Below are positions 24,488 to 32,330 of a DNA stretch of 64,000 bases, in pieces. The translations under genes were made by a program, and so were the position numbers. Within the stretch, counting starts at the first letter, position 1. Each line of letters starts with the position of its first letter. The notes under the pieces are model-generated. The model did no database searches. It was not told where the DNA came from and was given only the letters and a program-made list of their open reading frames with translations. Source of the DNA: Eubacterium sp. (GTDB taxonomy: Bacteria > Bacillota > Clostridia > Oscillospirales > Acutalibacteraceae); contig JAFSRX010000063.1 of NCBI GenBank assembly GCA_017445905.1, positions 1 through 64,000 of the forward strand, written 5' to 3'.

Positions 24488-24522
24488 TGAAAAAAATTAG
24501 GAGAGGCTAACCAGCCTCTCCT
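24488..24522 (-). terminator. Terminator of the TPM gene operon
   Basis: AGGAGAGGCT/AGCCTCTCCT, 10-bp perfect stem with a four-base loop, then a T-rich tract on the minus strand. Confidence 0.9.
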
Positions 24523-24537
24523 GAATATAAAGAACTA

Positions 24538-25350
24538 TTAGAATTTTCCACTGCCGCCGCCATGCGTTGAGCCGCTTGATGAGGTATGCGTTGAGCTTCC
24601 TCCTTTTGAGGATTCGGATTCAATTTTTGTTTTTGTTACATTGCTGTAAAGGAAGCGGTCGTATTCACTGGTGAGATGAAGGCTTCCGTCAACAAGATAG
24701 TCCGCAGCATCCGCTTTAAATCTTACAGGCTTATAATTGCCTTTAACGATTAATACAACTACCGCCGCAATTACCGCAGCAACAACTATTGATATTAACG
24801 CAGACTTTGCACTTAAATCCCAATTCTTTCCTTTTTTATATGTTTTGCCGTTTTCGTTAGTATATGTATTATCAACGTCATATGCGCAGTTATTTTTTGC
24901 TTCGGCGAGAAATTCGTCAACAATACCTGCATATTTCTGAAAACCGCCAGCCCAGTTATCCTCACCGAAATACGGCTTAATAACTTCGCCTTCAATAACC
25001 TCTATTCCGTAATCGGTTATTGCCGTTATTCCATAGCCCTTTGTTGAAATGCTCCAATCGCGGTCGGTGCTTATCATAAGAAGGCATCCGTCATATCTAT
25101 AGCCGTTATTATCATAATAATCATCGGCATATTCCTGAGCGCTCTTGCCTTCGAGTGAATTAACTGTCAGCGCAACAACATCAAAGGAATATTTCTCGGA
25201 AATATTATTAAGCTGTTCTTCAAGAGCTGTTTCCTCTGCTTCGCTGAGCAAATTTCCGTTATCAACAACGTAATCGGCTTTTGCATAAGCGCTGAGCGGA
25301 AGAATAAGAATCACTAACGTGATAATAAAAGTTACTATTGTTTTTTTCAT
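24538..25350 (-). CDS. TPM-domain (TLP18.3/Psb32/MOLO-1) secreted membrane protein
   Basis: A 270-residue protein: signal peptide, TPM domain (about 25-160; VVDNGNLLSEAEETALEEQLNNI, YDGCLLMISTDRDWSI, GYGITAITDYG), a membrane helix (about 185-205) and a Ser/Gly/His-rich tail. TPM domains are linked to membrane protein turnover and acid phosphatase activity in plants. The start at 25350 follows AGGGGG. The gene is the last of three that look like one operon with a zinc-ribbon membrane protein and an SPFH protein. Confidence 0.8.
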   Translation of the reverse strand: MKKTIVTFIITLVILILPLSAYAKADYVVDNGNLLSEAEETALEEQLNNISEKYSFDVVALTVNSLEGKSAQEYADDYYDNNGYRYDGCLLMISTDRDWSISTKGYGITAITDYGIEVIEGEVIKPYFGEDNWAGGFQKYAGIVDEFLAEAKNNCAYDVDNTYTNENGKTYKKGKNWDLSAKSALISIVVAAVIAAVVVLIVKGNYKPVRFKADAADYLVDGSLHLTSEYDRFLYSNVTKTKIESESSKGGSSTHTSSSGSTHGGGSGKF

Positions 25351-25362
25351 ACTGCGCACCCC

Positions 25363-26445
25363 CTATATCAATCCGAAAAATTTTCCGACAATAAATATTA
25401 TCGGGGTTGCGATTACTGTTATTCCTGCAAAAAGCGCAGCAAGCTTTGATGTGCTGCAGGGAATGTTTCCAACAAGCTTTCCGCTCTGACCGTTCATTGC
25501 AAAGGTAAGAGTTTCGCCTTTATATTTAGTATTAATCATCCAGACAGGATAAAGCGCATATTTTGCCGCTCCGTTTGAAATCCGAACTGAACTGTTGTTT
25601 ATCATTACAGTTTCATAACCGTAAACAGTATTACTAAGAGTTTCTTCACAGCTTGATTTAACTCTGGCATTTGCTCTTTCGATGCTTTCTTCCATGCCTA
25701 CATCATATTTATCAGCAAGATAGCCTGAAAGATACGCAGTCTGAAAATCAACTGCTTCGCCGAAATCAAACGGCTCAATAGATTCCATTAACTCATCAGC
25801 CATTTTAGTAGATCCGTCAACGGGAATATTTTCAAATCTCATATTACCCTTTCGGAAAACATCATAGTGGTCGGTTTTAGTATATCTGTATTTTCTGTCA
25901 GACCAGGTTGTTGTTCTTGTTGCCCTGAAGGAAGCCGCTGCGTCGGCATCGGAATCAAAAAGCCAGAAAGGAACATATATTCCCTTAATCTCTTCAAGTT
26001 TATTTTCGCTTGCAAAGAGCTTTGGCGCAAATTTCTTTTTGCCGATGTAGCTTTTGAGCGTTTCTTTTGCCTGTTTTTTATCAAGTTTAAACGGAATAAC
26101 ATATTCGGGTTTGAGCGTTCCCGAAAGCCTTCCGGACATAACAACGGGATTATCGCAATACGGACAGGAGGTTGCCGCAGTATTTTCATCGCAGACAATT
26201 TCACCGCCGCAGGATTTGCAGACAAAGATGCTCATTTTTTCCTCTTCGCCTTCCTCCCACTGATTGCCCCCGTTGTTCCAGGCGAATTCATCGGGCTGTT
26301 CTTCGTCGAGGCGGTTATCCATATTTTTAAGCGCTTCAACGTCAAACTCACTGTCGCAATACGGACATTTCATCTTCTGAGTTCCTGAATCAAACTCAAC
26401 CGAACCGCCGCAGTTAGGACATTTATATTCAAATAATTCAGACAT
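25363..26445 (-). CDS. Zinc-ribbon membrane protein
   Basis: A 360-residue protein with two N-terminal zinc ribbons (CPNCGGSVEFDSG...CPYC at about 9-32 and CKSCGGEIVC...CPYC at about 76-98), a central domain of unknown fold, and a C-terminal membrane helix (about 335-358). The first ribbon has the TFIIB-like CPNCG form. The next gene begins 12 bases downstream. It is of the kind found with SPFH/zinc-ribbon proteins in Firmicutes; biochemical role unknown. Confidence 0.75.
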   Translation of the reverse strand: MSELFEYKCPNCGGSVEFDSGTQKMKCPYCDSEFDVEALKNMDNRLDEEQPDEFAWNNGGNQWEEGEEEKMSIFVCKSCGGEIVCDENTAATSCPYCDNPVVMSGRLSGTLKPEYVIPFKLDKKQAKETLKSYIGKKKFAPKLFASENKLEEIKGIYVPFWLFDSDADAAASFRATRTTTWSDRKYRYTKTDHYDVFRKGNMRFENIPVDGSTKMADELMESIEPFDFGEAVDFQTAYLSGYLADKYDVGMEESIERANARVKSSCEETLSNTVYGYETVMINNSSVRISNGAAKYALYPVWMINTKYKGETLTFAMNGQSGKLVGNIPCSTSKLAALFAGITVIATPIIFIVGKFFGLI

Positions 26446-26481
26446 AATTATCTCCTCTTAGCACCTGAGATCTATCGCTTT

Positions 26482-26512
26482 GGGACAACTGGGGACAGTC
26501 CCCGGTTGTCCC
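26482..26512. repeat. REP-like palindrome / terminator
   Basis: GGGACAACTGGGGAC and its near-perfect inverted partner form a 14-bp stem between the SPFH and zinc-ribbon genes. In sequence style it resembles the palindromes beside the transposase at 28.2 kb. Confidence 0.6.
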
Positions 26513-26524
26513 AACAACTGTGAA

Positions 26525-27718
26525 CTATCTTGGTTTTCCGCAGTTTGTGCAGAATTTTCCGTGGTTTTCAGTTCCGCATTCAGAGCAGAACCATTTATCG
26601 CTCTGAGGTCTCGGCTTTCCGCATTCTGTGCAGAACTTTCCGTTATTTTCAGCACCGCATTCGCATTTCCATGCACCCGCTGTTTGCTGGGGAGGCTGAT
26701 TTTGCTGTTGCTGCTGACCCATTGCAAAAAGATTTGCTGCCTGTGAGCCGCCTGCATTCATTGCCATTCCCATTCCTACAAAGCCATTCATTGCTCCGCC
26801 TTCATTTGCAGCAGCAGCACGCATTGCGTCTGCGGTTGCACCTGCGATCTGAGCGCCAGCCATATTCGGATCACGCATAGCCGCGCCCTTCTGGAACTGT
26901 TTGATAAGCTCCTGATCCTCTTCTGGAAGAGTTATCGGATTAAGCGCAACCGAAACAACCTCAAGACCTCTGAGTCTGCCCCACTTTTCGCTGAGCACTT
27001 TGTTCATTGCGCTTTCAAGCTCCATTGTGTGAGCGGCAATCTGATTCGGGCGCATTTCCAAATCTGAAAGCATTGCGAATGCCGGCTGAAGTGCGCTGAT
27101 AAACTCAGTCTTTAACTGGGTGTCAATTTCTTCTCTTCTGTATTCATCAGAAACATTTCCGCAAACATTTGTATAGAACAAAATCGGGTCTGCAACCTTA
27201 TATGAATAAATTCCGCTGCAACGAACAGAAACGTCTATATCAAGACCGATTTTTGAATCAACAACTCTGAATGGAATCGGATTCTGGGTTCCGAATTTAT
27301 TATCAACAAGTTCTTTTGTGTTGAAATAATAAACTCTCTGGTCCTTGGCTGTGTCTCCGCCAAAGGTAAAACGCTTGCCGATTGTTTTAAAGGTTTCTTT
27401 AATTGAAGTTGAGAGCTTTCCTGTAAAAATACTCGGCTCTGTTGAAGAGTCATATGTATATTCTCCGGGTTCAGCGCAAACCTCAACAACTTTACCCTGC
27501 TCAACGATAATCATACACTGACCGTCTGCAACTGCAATTCCCGAGCCGTTTGATATGATATTATCGTTTCCTTTTGTGTTTGATGAACGCGAAGAGGTTC
27601 TCTTCTGTCCCTTTGTAACGAGCACCTCTTTATCTATCGCTTCACAGTAGAAAAACTCCTTCCACTGATCCGCCATTGTTCCTCCGAGCGCTCCTAAACC
27701 TGCTTTGATAAGTCCCAT
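26525..27718 (-). CDS. SPFH-domain protein with C-terminal zinc ribbons
   Basis: A 397-residue protein. An N-terminal region (DQWKEFFYCEAIDKEVLVTKG) and the SPFH core (about 70-270) resemble the YdjI-like virion-core/SPFH proteins; a Gln/Asn-rich linker leads to two zinc ribbons (CECGAENNGKFCTECG and CSECGTENHGKFCTNCG). SPFH proteins organise membrane microdomains as oligomers. The start at 27718 follows AGGAGAAC. It heads the three-gene cluster and has a recognisable promoter that is divergent from the small peptide gene. Confidence 0.85.
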   Translation of the reverse strand: MGLIKAGLGALGGTMADQWKEFFYCEAIDKEVLVTKGQKRTSSRSSNTKGNDNIISNGSGIAVADGQCMIIVEQGKVVEVCAEPGEYTYDSSTEPSIFTGKLSTSIKETFKTIGKRFTFGGDTAKDQRVYYFNTKELVDNKFGTQNPIPFRVVDSKIGLDIDVSVRCSGIYSYKVADPILFYTNVCGNVSDEYRREEIDTQLKTEFISALQPAFAMLSDLEMRPNQIAAHTMELESAMNKVLSEKWGRLRGLEVVSVALNPITLPEEDQELIKQFQKGAAMRDPNMAGAQIAGATADAMRAAAANEGGAMNGFVGMGMAMNAGGSQAANLFAMGQQQQQNQPPQQTAGAWKCECGAENNGKFCTECGKPRPQSDKWFCSECGTENHGKFCTNCGKPR

Positions 27719-27768
27719 AATTGTTCTCCTTTCATATCTTTTTAACAAAAAAAGACTTTCTCAAGTGT

Positions 27769-27797
27769 ATTATAATATAAATTTTTTATAAATTCAA
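27769..27797 (-). promoter_or_regulatory. Promoter of the SPFH cluster
   Basis: TTGAAT, a 17-bp spacer and TATAAT on the minus strand, about 50 bases before the start. Confidence 0.7.
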
Positions 27798-27805
27798 CAA
27801 AACAT

Positions 27806-27834
27806 TTGACTTTTCACAATAAAACGTGTATAAT
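27806..27834 (+). promoter_or_regulatory. Promoter of the 37-residue peptide gene
   Basis: TTGACT, a 17-bp spacer and TATAAT; it lies only nine bases from the divergent SPFH promoter, so the two may share regulation. Confidence 0.8.
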
Positions 27835-27874
27835 GTATATGAATTGGTATCTATAAAAAGAAGGAGAGAGCAGA

Positions 27875-27988
27875 GTGAAGAAGAAATTTATTGAAGCTGA
27901 AATTGAAATTACCCAATACACAATCACATCTGCAATAACCACCAGCGACGACCTCGGTAACGGAGACGATTACGATTGGGAGTTCTAA
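27875..27988 (+). CDS. 37-residue peptide, strongly expressed unit
   Basis: The frame begins with GTG after AAGGAG and encodes KKKFIEAEIEITQYTIT, then SAITTSDDLGNGDDYDWEF. It has a near-consensus promoter and two terminators of its own. Short peptides with a basic start, alternating I/E pattern and an acidic TTSDD tail are common orphan genes in gut Clostridia; some similar peptides are RiPP precursors. No modifying enzyme is seen next to it, so its role is open. Confidence 0.7.
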   Translation: MKKKFIEAEIEITQYTITSAITTSDDLGNGDDYDWEF

Positions 27989-28024
27989 ACAGGATGATTA
28001 AACCTTATATCAAACCTGTTTTTT
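27987..28024 (+). terminator. First terminator of the peptide gene
   Basis: AAACAGG/CCTGTTT stem with a long loop and a T run, directly after the stop codon. Confidence 0.65.
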
Positions 28025-28051
28025 CTACATTAAAAAGTTATAACTATATTT

Positions 28052-28082
28052 AAAGCTCTGTGCGTTGTGCACAGAGCTTTTT
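28052..28082 (+). terminator. Second terminator of the peptide gene
   Basis: AAAGCTCTGTGC/GCACAGAGCTTT, 12-bp perfect stem, then T run. Confidence 0.9.
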
Positions 28083-28129
28083 GTTTGATTTTCATACTTA
28101 TAGTTTTTAGGTATAGGTATATAGGTATA

Positions 28130-28154
28130 GGTACAGGGGACGGTTCTTTGTACC
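28130..28154 (+). repeat. REP palindrome, left of the transposase
   Basis: A 25-base imperfect palindrome starting GGTACAGGGGACGG and ending TTTGTACC, preceded by short GTATAG repeats. One base differs from the inverted copy on the other side of the transposase. Confidence 0.8.
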
Positions 28155-28165
28155 TATTTGTTTGC

Positions 28166-28915
28166 CTAGTTAATTTGCCTTTGGATAAGACTTTTTTCCA
28201 TCCCTGTTAATCTGCTTATTTGTCTAATTGATAAGTGATTTTTTCTAAATTCCGTTATGAATTCTTTTTTCTTTTCTAAAGGCAAATTTTGATAATCTTC
28301 AACTGTATTGCAGCCTGTTAATTTTTTAATAATTCTTTGTGCTTCTTCATCTGTTATTCTTACTCTTGCAGGTTCAATTTCCAGATGTTTGTAGCAATCA
28401 GAACTATTATGAAAATCTTCAAACTGTTGAATGCTCATCATTTCTAAAACAAATTCTCTGTCAATTAATTCTGATTTTCCAAAATATTCGTTATAACTGC
28501 TGTATTCATATTCTTTACAATCACTAACAACCCCTGCTTTAACTGGGTTTTTATGAATATACCTTAACGCAGAAAGAAAATACTCATCTGATTCAATAGC
28601 ACAGCTTTTGTATCTGTCTTGAAACAAATGACCAACTCGTTTGTATTTAGTGTTGTACCAATAAACATATCTACTTCCTATACGTTTGAATATCAAATCA
28701 AGTGGTTCGTTTTCTTCCTTTATGAGCAAATGTACATGGTTTCCCATAAGGCAATATGCATATAGCTTAAATTCACTAATTTGTTTGCAATCAGTAAGTA
28801 CTTTTAGAAATTTTTTATTATCTTCTTCATCGTGAAAAATGGCTTGCTGATTTATTCCGCGAAGCATAATGTGGTATATTCCGCTTGAGCTTTTGGTTCT
28901 TGCTGCTCTCGGCAT
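28166..28915 (-). CDS. REP-associated tyrosine transposase (IS200-like, RAYT)
   Basis: A 249-residue single-strand transposase of the Y1/HUH type. The HUH pair is in GNHVHLLI, and the catalytic Tyr is in the RYVYWYNTKYKRVGHLFQ region; the N-terminal GIYHIMLRGINQQ and HKNPVKAG are typical of RAYTs. A C-terminal extension (about 185-249) may be a DNA-binding domain. The start at 28915 follows AAAGGGTG. It is bracketed by REP palindromes at 28130 and 28971, its probable substrates. RAYTs are usually single-copy, domesticated enzymes. Confidence 0.9.
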   Translation of the reverse strand: MPRAARTKSSSGIYHIMLRGINQQAIFHDEEDNKKFLKVLTDCKQISEFKLYAYCLMGNHVHLLIKEENEPLDLIFKRIGSRYVYWYNTKYKRVGHLFQDRYKSCAIESDEYFLSALRYIHKNPVKAGVVSDCKEYEYSSYNEYFGKSELIDREFVLEMMSIQQFEDFHNSSDCYKHLEIEPARVRITDEEAQRIIKKLTGCNTVEDYQNLPLEKKKEFITEFRKNHLSIRQISRLTGMEKSLIQRQIN

Positions 28916-28970
28916 ATTAATCACCCTTTTATATTATACGCCGCTGCTTAACGCTTGTCAATTCAAAATA

Positions 28971-28995
28971 GGTACAGAGAACCGTCCCCTGTACC
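28971..28995 (-). repeat. REP palindrome, right of the transposase, inverted
   Basis: The 25-base copy is inverted relative to the one at 28130 with one base change, so the pair brackets the transposase like element ends. Confidence 0.8.
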
Positions 28996-29153
28996 TACAT
29001 TTGTTTCATTTGCTTTTTTATCAATGTTTTACTCTTTTTGTAGTAAAATGCATCTCTGTTTCCAGTTCTTGCCAAACCCTCGTCCAAAAAGGAAATCCAA
29101 AGATCAAAAATCATTATTCTAATAAGACCAATTTTCGAAAGTAATGTAATCAT
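28995..29153 (-). CDS. 52-residue hypothetical protein beside the transposase
   Basis: The frame reads MITLLSKIGLIRIMIFDLWISFLDEG, then ARTGNRDAFYYKKSKTLIKKQMKQM. AGGAG lies about 12 bases upstream. Its stop codon falls on the last base of the right-hand REP palindrome. It looks like an amphipathic helix plus basic tail; no family is recognised. It could be chance. Confidence 0.4.
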   Translation of the reverse strand: MITLLSKIGLIRIMIFDLWISFLDEGLARTGNRDAFYYKKSKTLIKKQMKQM

Positions 29154-29217
29154 TTTTTCAACCATCTCCTAAAAGCAGATTTTAATTTATTATACACAGA
29201 AGATGCAATATATGATA

Positions 29218-29263
29218 GGTACAGGGGACGGTTCTCTAGGTACAGGGGACGGTTCTCTGTACC
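29218..29263 (+). repeat. Tandem REP copies
   Basis: One copy lacking its last five bases (29218-29237) is followed head to tail by a complete copy (29239-29263), in the same orientation as the left-hand copy. Confidence 0.8.
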
Positions 29264-29301
29264 TTCTTCATTCTCAAGTCTTCAGTCTTAAGTAAATAAT
29301 C

Positions 29302-31008
29302 TTAGTATTCCCCTCTGAATTCTTCTGCAACTGTTTTTTCAAAGAGGTCAACGAATTTCTTTCTTTCGGCAAGTTCGGACTGAAGATGCTTCTTTGCCAT
29401 TTCTTCGGTATAGTTTTTAAGCGGATAAACCGTTATGTCGAATAATCTTTCTTCGCCTTCCCTTCGGGTTAAATAATTAACCATCGGCATAAGTTTTGGA
29501 TTAACAATAGAAACCTTGCCGTCTTTTTTCTTTAAGGTAAACTGAGCCATACCCTCAAGCATTTTCTTAGTGGCGGTATCCTGGAAGCTGACGTAGTTTC
29601 CAAGCGAATAATAAACCAGCATCTTTTTGCCCGTTTGGCTGTTTGTTACCCATTCAACAGGGGCGATAACATGGGGATGAGTTCCGATAACGATATCAAC
29701 TCCAAGCTCAGAAAACATTTTGGTGCATTTTTTCATATAGCTTGTTACTGTCATATTATATTCCTGTCCCCAGTGAGGATAGGCAATTATTATATCAGAA
29801 TGCTTTTTCGCCTCTTTAACGTCGCGCTCAATTCTGTCTCTTTCGTTGAGATTGGTAAAGAGCCACGGCATATTTTCGGGTCTTGCAGGATTCCGGCTTG
29901 TTTCAGGTCTGTATGTATAATTAAGAACTGCAATTTTTATGCCGTTCTTTTCTATATAGGTTATTGTTTTGTTTTCTTCTTCGGACTGATAAAGGCCGAG
30001 TATTTTAATTTCGGGATGCTTTGTTTTTAAAAAGTTAAGAGCTGAATTAATTCCCTCAATGCCAACGTCCATACAGTGATTTGTTGCAAGGGTCATAATA
30101 TCAAAGCCCGTATCCGAAACTGCGTCGGCAATCTCCTGAGGAGAATTGAATTTAGGAAAACCCGAAAGGGGCGCAATATCACCGCCGAGGATTGTTTCCT
30201 GATTAATCGAGGCAATATCGGCTTCCTTAATATATTTCTTTGTGTTTGCGTAAAAAGCGCGATAATCCCTTGTTCCGTCGGGCTGAACTCCCGATTCAAT
30301 AAGCTCCTGGTGAATCAGGTTATCGCCTACTGCAACAAAGGTTACTTCCTTGTTCAGGTTTCTATAGTATTTAGAAGAATAGGTTGTAACGCTTTTTGAA
30401 GAGGACCATTTTGAGTAGTATTTTTTAGAATTAACCGTTTTATAGCTTCGAACACGAATGAAATATTTTGTTTTTTCGTTAAGCCCTTTAATTGTTCTTG
30501 AACTTGCTGTTTTTGAATAAACAGTAACCCTTTTTGGATTTTCAAAGTTTTTATTAACGCAAAATTGCACCTGATATGCAGAGCTTAGGGACGGCGTTTT
30601 CTTCCACTCAACTTTTATGGTTTTATCAGTCTTACTCAACTTTGTTACAGATGTTGCTTTTGGAATAATCTTAAAGGTCTTGTTTAATGTGCCCTTGTAT
30701 TTTCCCTTGCCCGTTATTTTAACCTTTGCCGTTCCGATTTTTATGTTGTTTGAATAGTTAACATAATAATCTTTTCTGTTGGTTAAGGTCTTGCCGGAAT
30801 GAACGACTTTAACGGTGGGCGTTATTTTTTTGCCCGTATATGCTCTTGAGGCAAGCCCTGTAACTGAAGCACCGGTCAAAGATATTTTGCTGCTGAGCGT
30901 TTCGGTTTCAGAATAGACCTGTGGTTTTGCATAAGTGCAGACGTTAGTAGAGAAAGAAATGTTAACTACTAAAAATACAGATACTAGAAATGAAATTGTT
31001 TTTTTCAT
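29302..31008 (-). CDS. Secreted CapA-family protein with fibronectin-like repeats
   Basis: A 568-residue protein: signal peptide (about 1-28), a bacterial beta-sandwich repeat (ITPTVKVVHSGKTLTNRKDYYVNYSNN), a fibronectin type III-like domain (about 125-212), and a C-terminal CapA/PGA-type metallophosphatase-like domain beginning FVAVGDNLIHQ with ASINQETI, ATNHCMD, YPHWGQEY and IGTHPHV. CapA relatives take part in polyglutamate capsule formation, but many clostridial members are of unknown function. The repeats suit display at the cell surface. Confidence 0.85.
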   Translation of the reverse strand: MKKTISFLVSVFLVVNISFSTNVCTYAKPQVYSETETLSSKISLTGASVTGLASRAYTGKKITPTVKVVHSGKTLTNRKDYYVNYSNNIKIGTAKVKITGKGKYKGTLNKTFKIIPKATSVTKLSKTDKTIKVEWKKTPSLSSAYQVQFCVNKNFENPKRVTVYSKTASSRTIKGLNEKTKYFIRVRSYKTVNSKKYYSKWSSSKSVTTYSSKYYRNLNKEVTFVAVGDNLIHQELIESGVQPDGTRDYRAFYANTKKYIKEADIASINQETILGGDIAPLSGFPKFNSPQEIADAVSDTGFDIMTLATNHCMDVGIEGINSALNFLKTKHPEIKILGLYQSEEENKTITYIEKNGIKIAVLNYTYRPETSRNPARPENMPWLFTNLNERDRIERDVKEAKKHSDIIIAYPHWGQEYNMTVTSYMKKCTKMFSELGVDIVIGTHPHVIAPVEWVTNSQTGKKMLVYYSLGNYVSFQDTATKKMLEGMAQFTLKKKDGKVSIVNPKLMPMVNYLTRREGEERLFDITVYPLKNYTEEMAKKHLQSELAERKKFVDLFEKTVAEEFRGEY

Positions 31009-31109
31009 AAAATCCCTGCTTTCTTTTAAGCATATAGTTTATATACGCTTAAAACAGTATATTTCACTTAATAAGACGATTCTGAAATACTTTTGGTTCG
31101 TTTTATTTA

Positions 31110-31153
31110 TAAAAAACTGTGAATTACTAAAATTCAGTAAGTTCACAGCTTTT
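31110..31153 (-). terminator. Terminator after the aldolase gene
   Basis: AAAAACTGTGAA...TTCACAG stem with inner TACT/AGTA, followed by T-rich sequence on the minus strand. Confidence 0.75.
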
Positions 31154-31163
31154 GCGTAAATAT

Positions 31164-32141
31164 TTAGAAATTATCGAGAAGGGATTTATAGAATTCGCAG
31201 TAGTCGGAACGTTTGTCATCAGTAAACGCCATTGCCGCTCTCGGATGGCGGTTAAGCTGCCCCGTAAACATATACTGCAAGTCAAAGCCCCAGGTTATTC
31301 CGCTTTCTTTCAGAGGAATCATATATTTTTCAATGAAGCTGAGTATTCCGTAGAGATTATATTTCGGATTTCTCAAAAAGCCGAGAAGAAGCTCCATCTG
31401 GCAGTTTCCGGCGCCTCTGCCCATTCCCATTGCAGTTGCATCAAGATAAGAAATACCGTAGGAAAGCATTTCAATAGTGTTTGCAAAAGCAAGATTCTGG
31501 TTGTTATGAGCGTGGAAGCCAACCTTTTTGTTTGCTTTTTCGGCAAAGGCATAATATTTCTTTGCAAGCTCGCCCGCATTCTCAGGATAAAGAGAGCCGT
31601 AGCTATCAACAAGGTAGATAACATCAACGCTCGAATTGCAGAGCATTTCGAGGGCATCTTCAACCTGGTCGGTATTTGCCTGAGAAATTGCCATAATATT
31701 GCAGCTTGTTTCATAGCCTAAGCTGTGGAAATGCTCAACCATTTCAATAGCCGCAGGAATCTGATGAATATAACACGCAACTCTGACTAAATCAATAACG
31801 CTTTCACTTTTCGGCAGAAAATCGGATTTATAGTCACATCTTCCAACGTCAGCCATAACCGCAATTTTCATATCGGATATATTCTCTCCGACAATCGCGC
31901 GCAAATCCTCTTCATCACAGAACTTCCATTTTCCGAATTTTTCGGGGTCAAACATATTCTTGCTTGCCTTATAGCCAAACTCCATATAGTCAACGCCGCT
32001 TCTTATATTCGTTTTATAGAGCTCTCTGACAAATTCATCGCTAAATTCAAAATTATTACATAGTCCACCGTCACGAATAGTTGCGTCAACAACCTTAACA
32101 TCGTCACGAACGGACATTAAATTACCTTTTCTTCCAGACAT
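31164..32141 (-). CDS. HMGL-like aldolase (4-hydroxy-2-oxovalerate aldolase-type)
   Basis: A 325-residue TIM-barrel enzyme of the DRE-TIM group: the N-terminal DATIRDGGLCNNF, the metal ligands in GFHAHNNQNLAFAN and the loop GMGRGAGNCQMELLLGFL. Relatives cleave or form C-C bonds next to a carbonyl. The exact substrate is not clear; a single gene without pathway neighbours. A second in-frame ATG at 32117 is possible. Confidence 0.85.
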   Translation of the reverse strand: MSGRKGNLMSVRDDVKVVDATIRDGGLCNNFEFSDEFVRELYKTNIRSGVDYMEFGYKASKNMFDPEKFGKWKFCDEEDLRAIVGENISDMKIAVMADVGRCDYKSDFLPKSESVIDLVRVACYIHQIPAAIEMVEHFHSLGYETSCNIMAISQANTDQVEDALEMLCNSSVDVIYLVDSYGSLYPENAGELAKKYYAFAEKANKKVGFHAHNNQNLAFANTIEMLSYGISYLDATAMGMGRGAGNCQMELLLGFLRNPKYNLYGILSFIEKYMIPLKESGITWGFDLQYMFTGQLNRHPRAAMAFTDDKRSDYCEFYKSLLDNF

Positions 32142-32284
32142 ATGCTACCTCTTTTGCTTTAATGCTTAAAAGTGTTAAAGCGATTATATCACCGTCGGCT
32201 TCATTTGTCAACATAAATTTTATTGTTTGAGACGAAGCCGAGAAACCAAAATTCGCAATTCGTAACTCGTAATTCGGAATTTTT

Positions 32285-32308
32285 AAGGGGCTGTCGCCGA
32301 CAGCCCCT
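32285..32308. terminator. Hairpin downstream of secA
   Basis: AAGGGGCTGTCG against CGACAGCCCCTT. The T-tract is weak. It is flanked by an A-rich repeat-like stretch (32228-32282). Confidence 0.5.
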
Positions 32309-32330
32309 TATTATTTATATACATTATATA

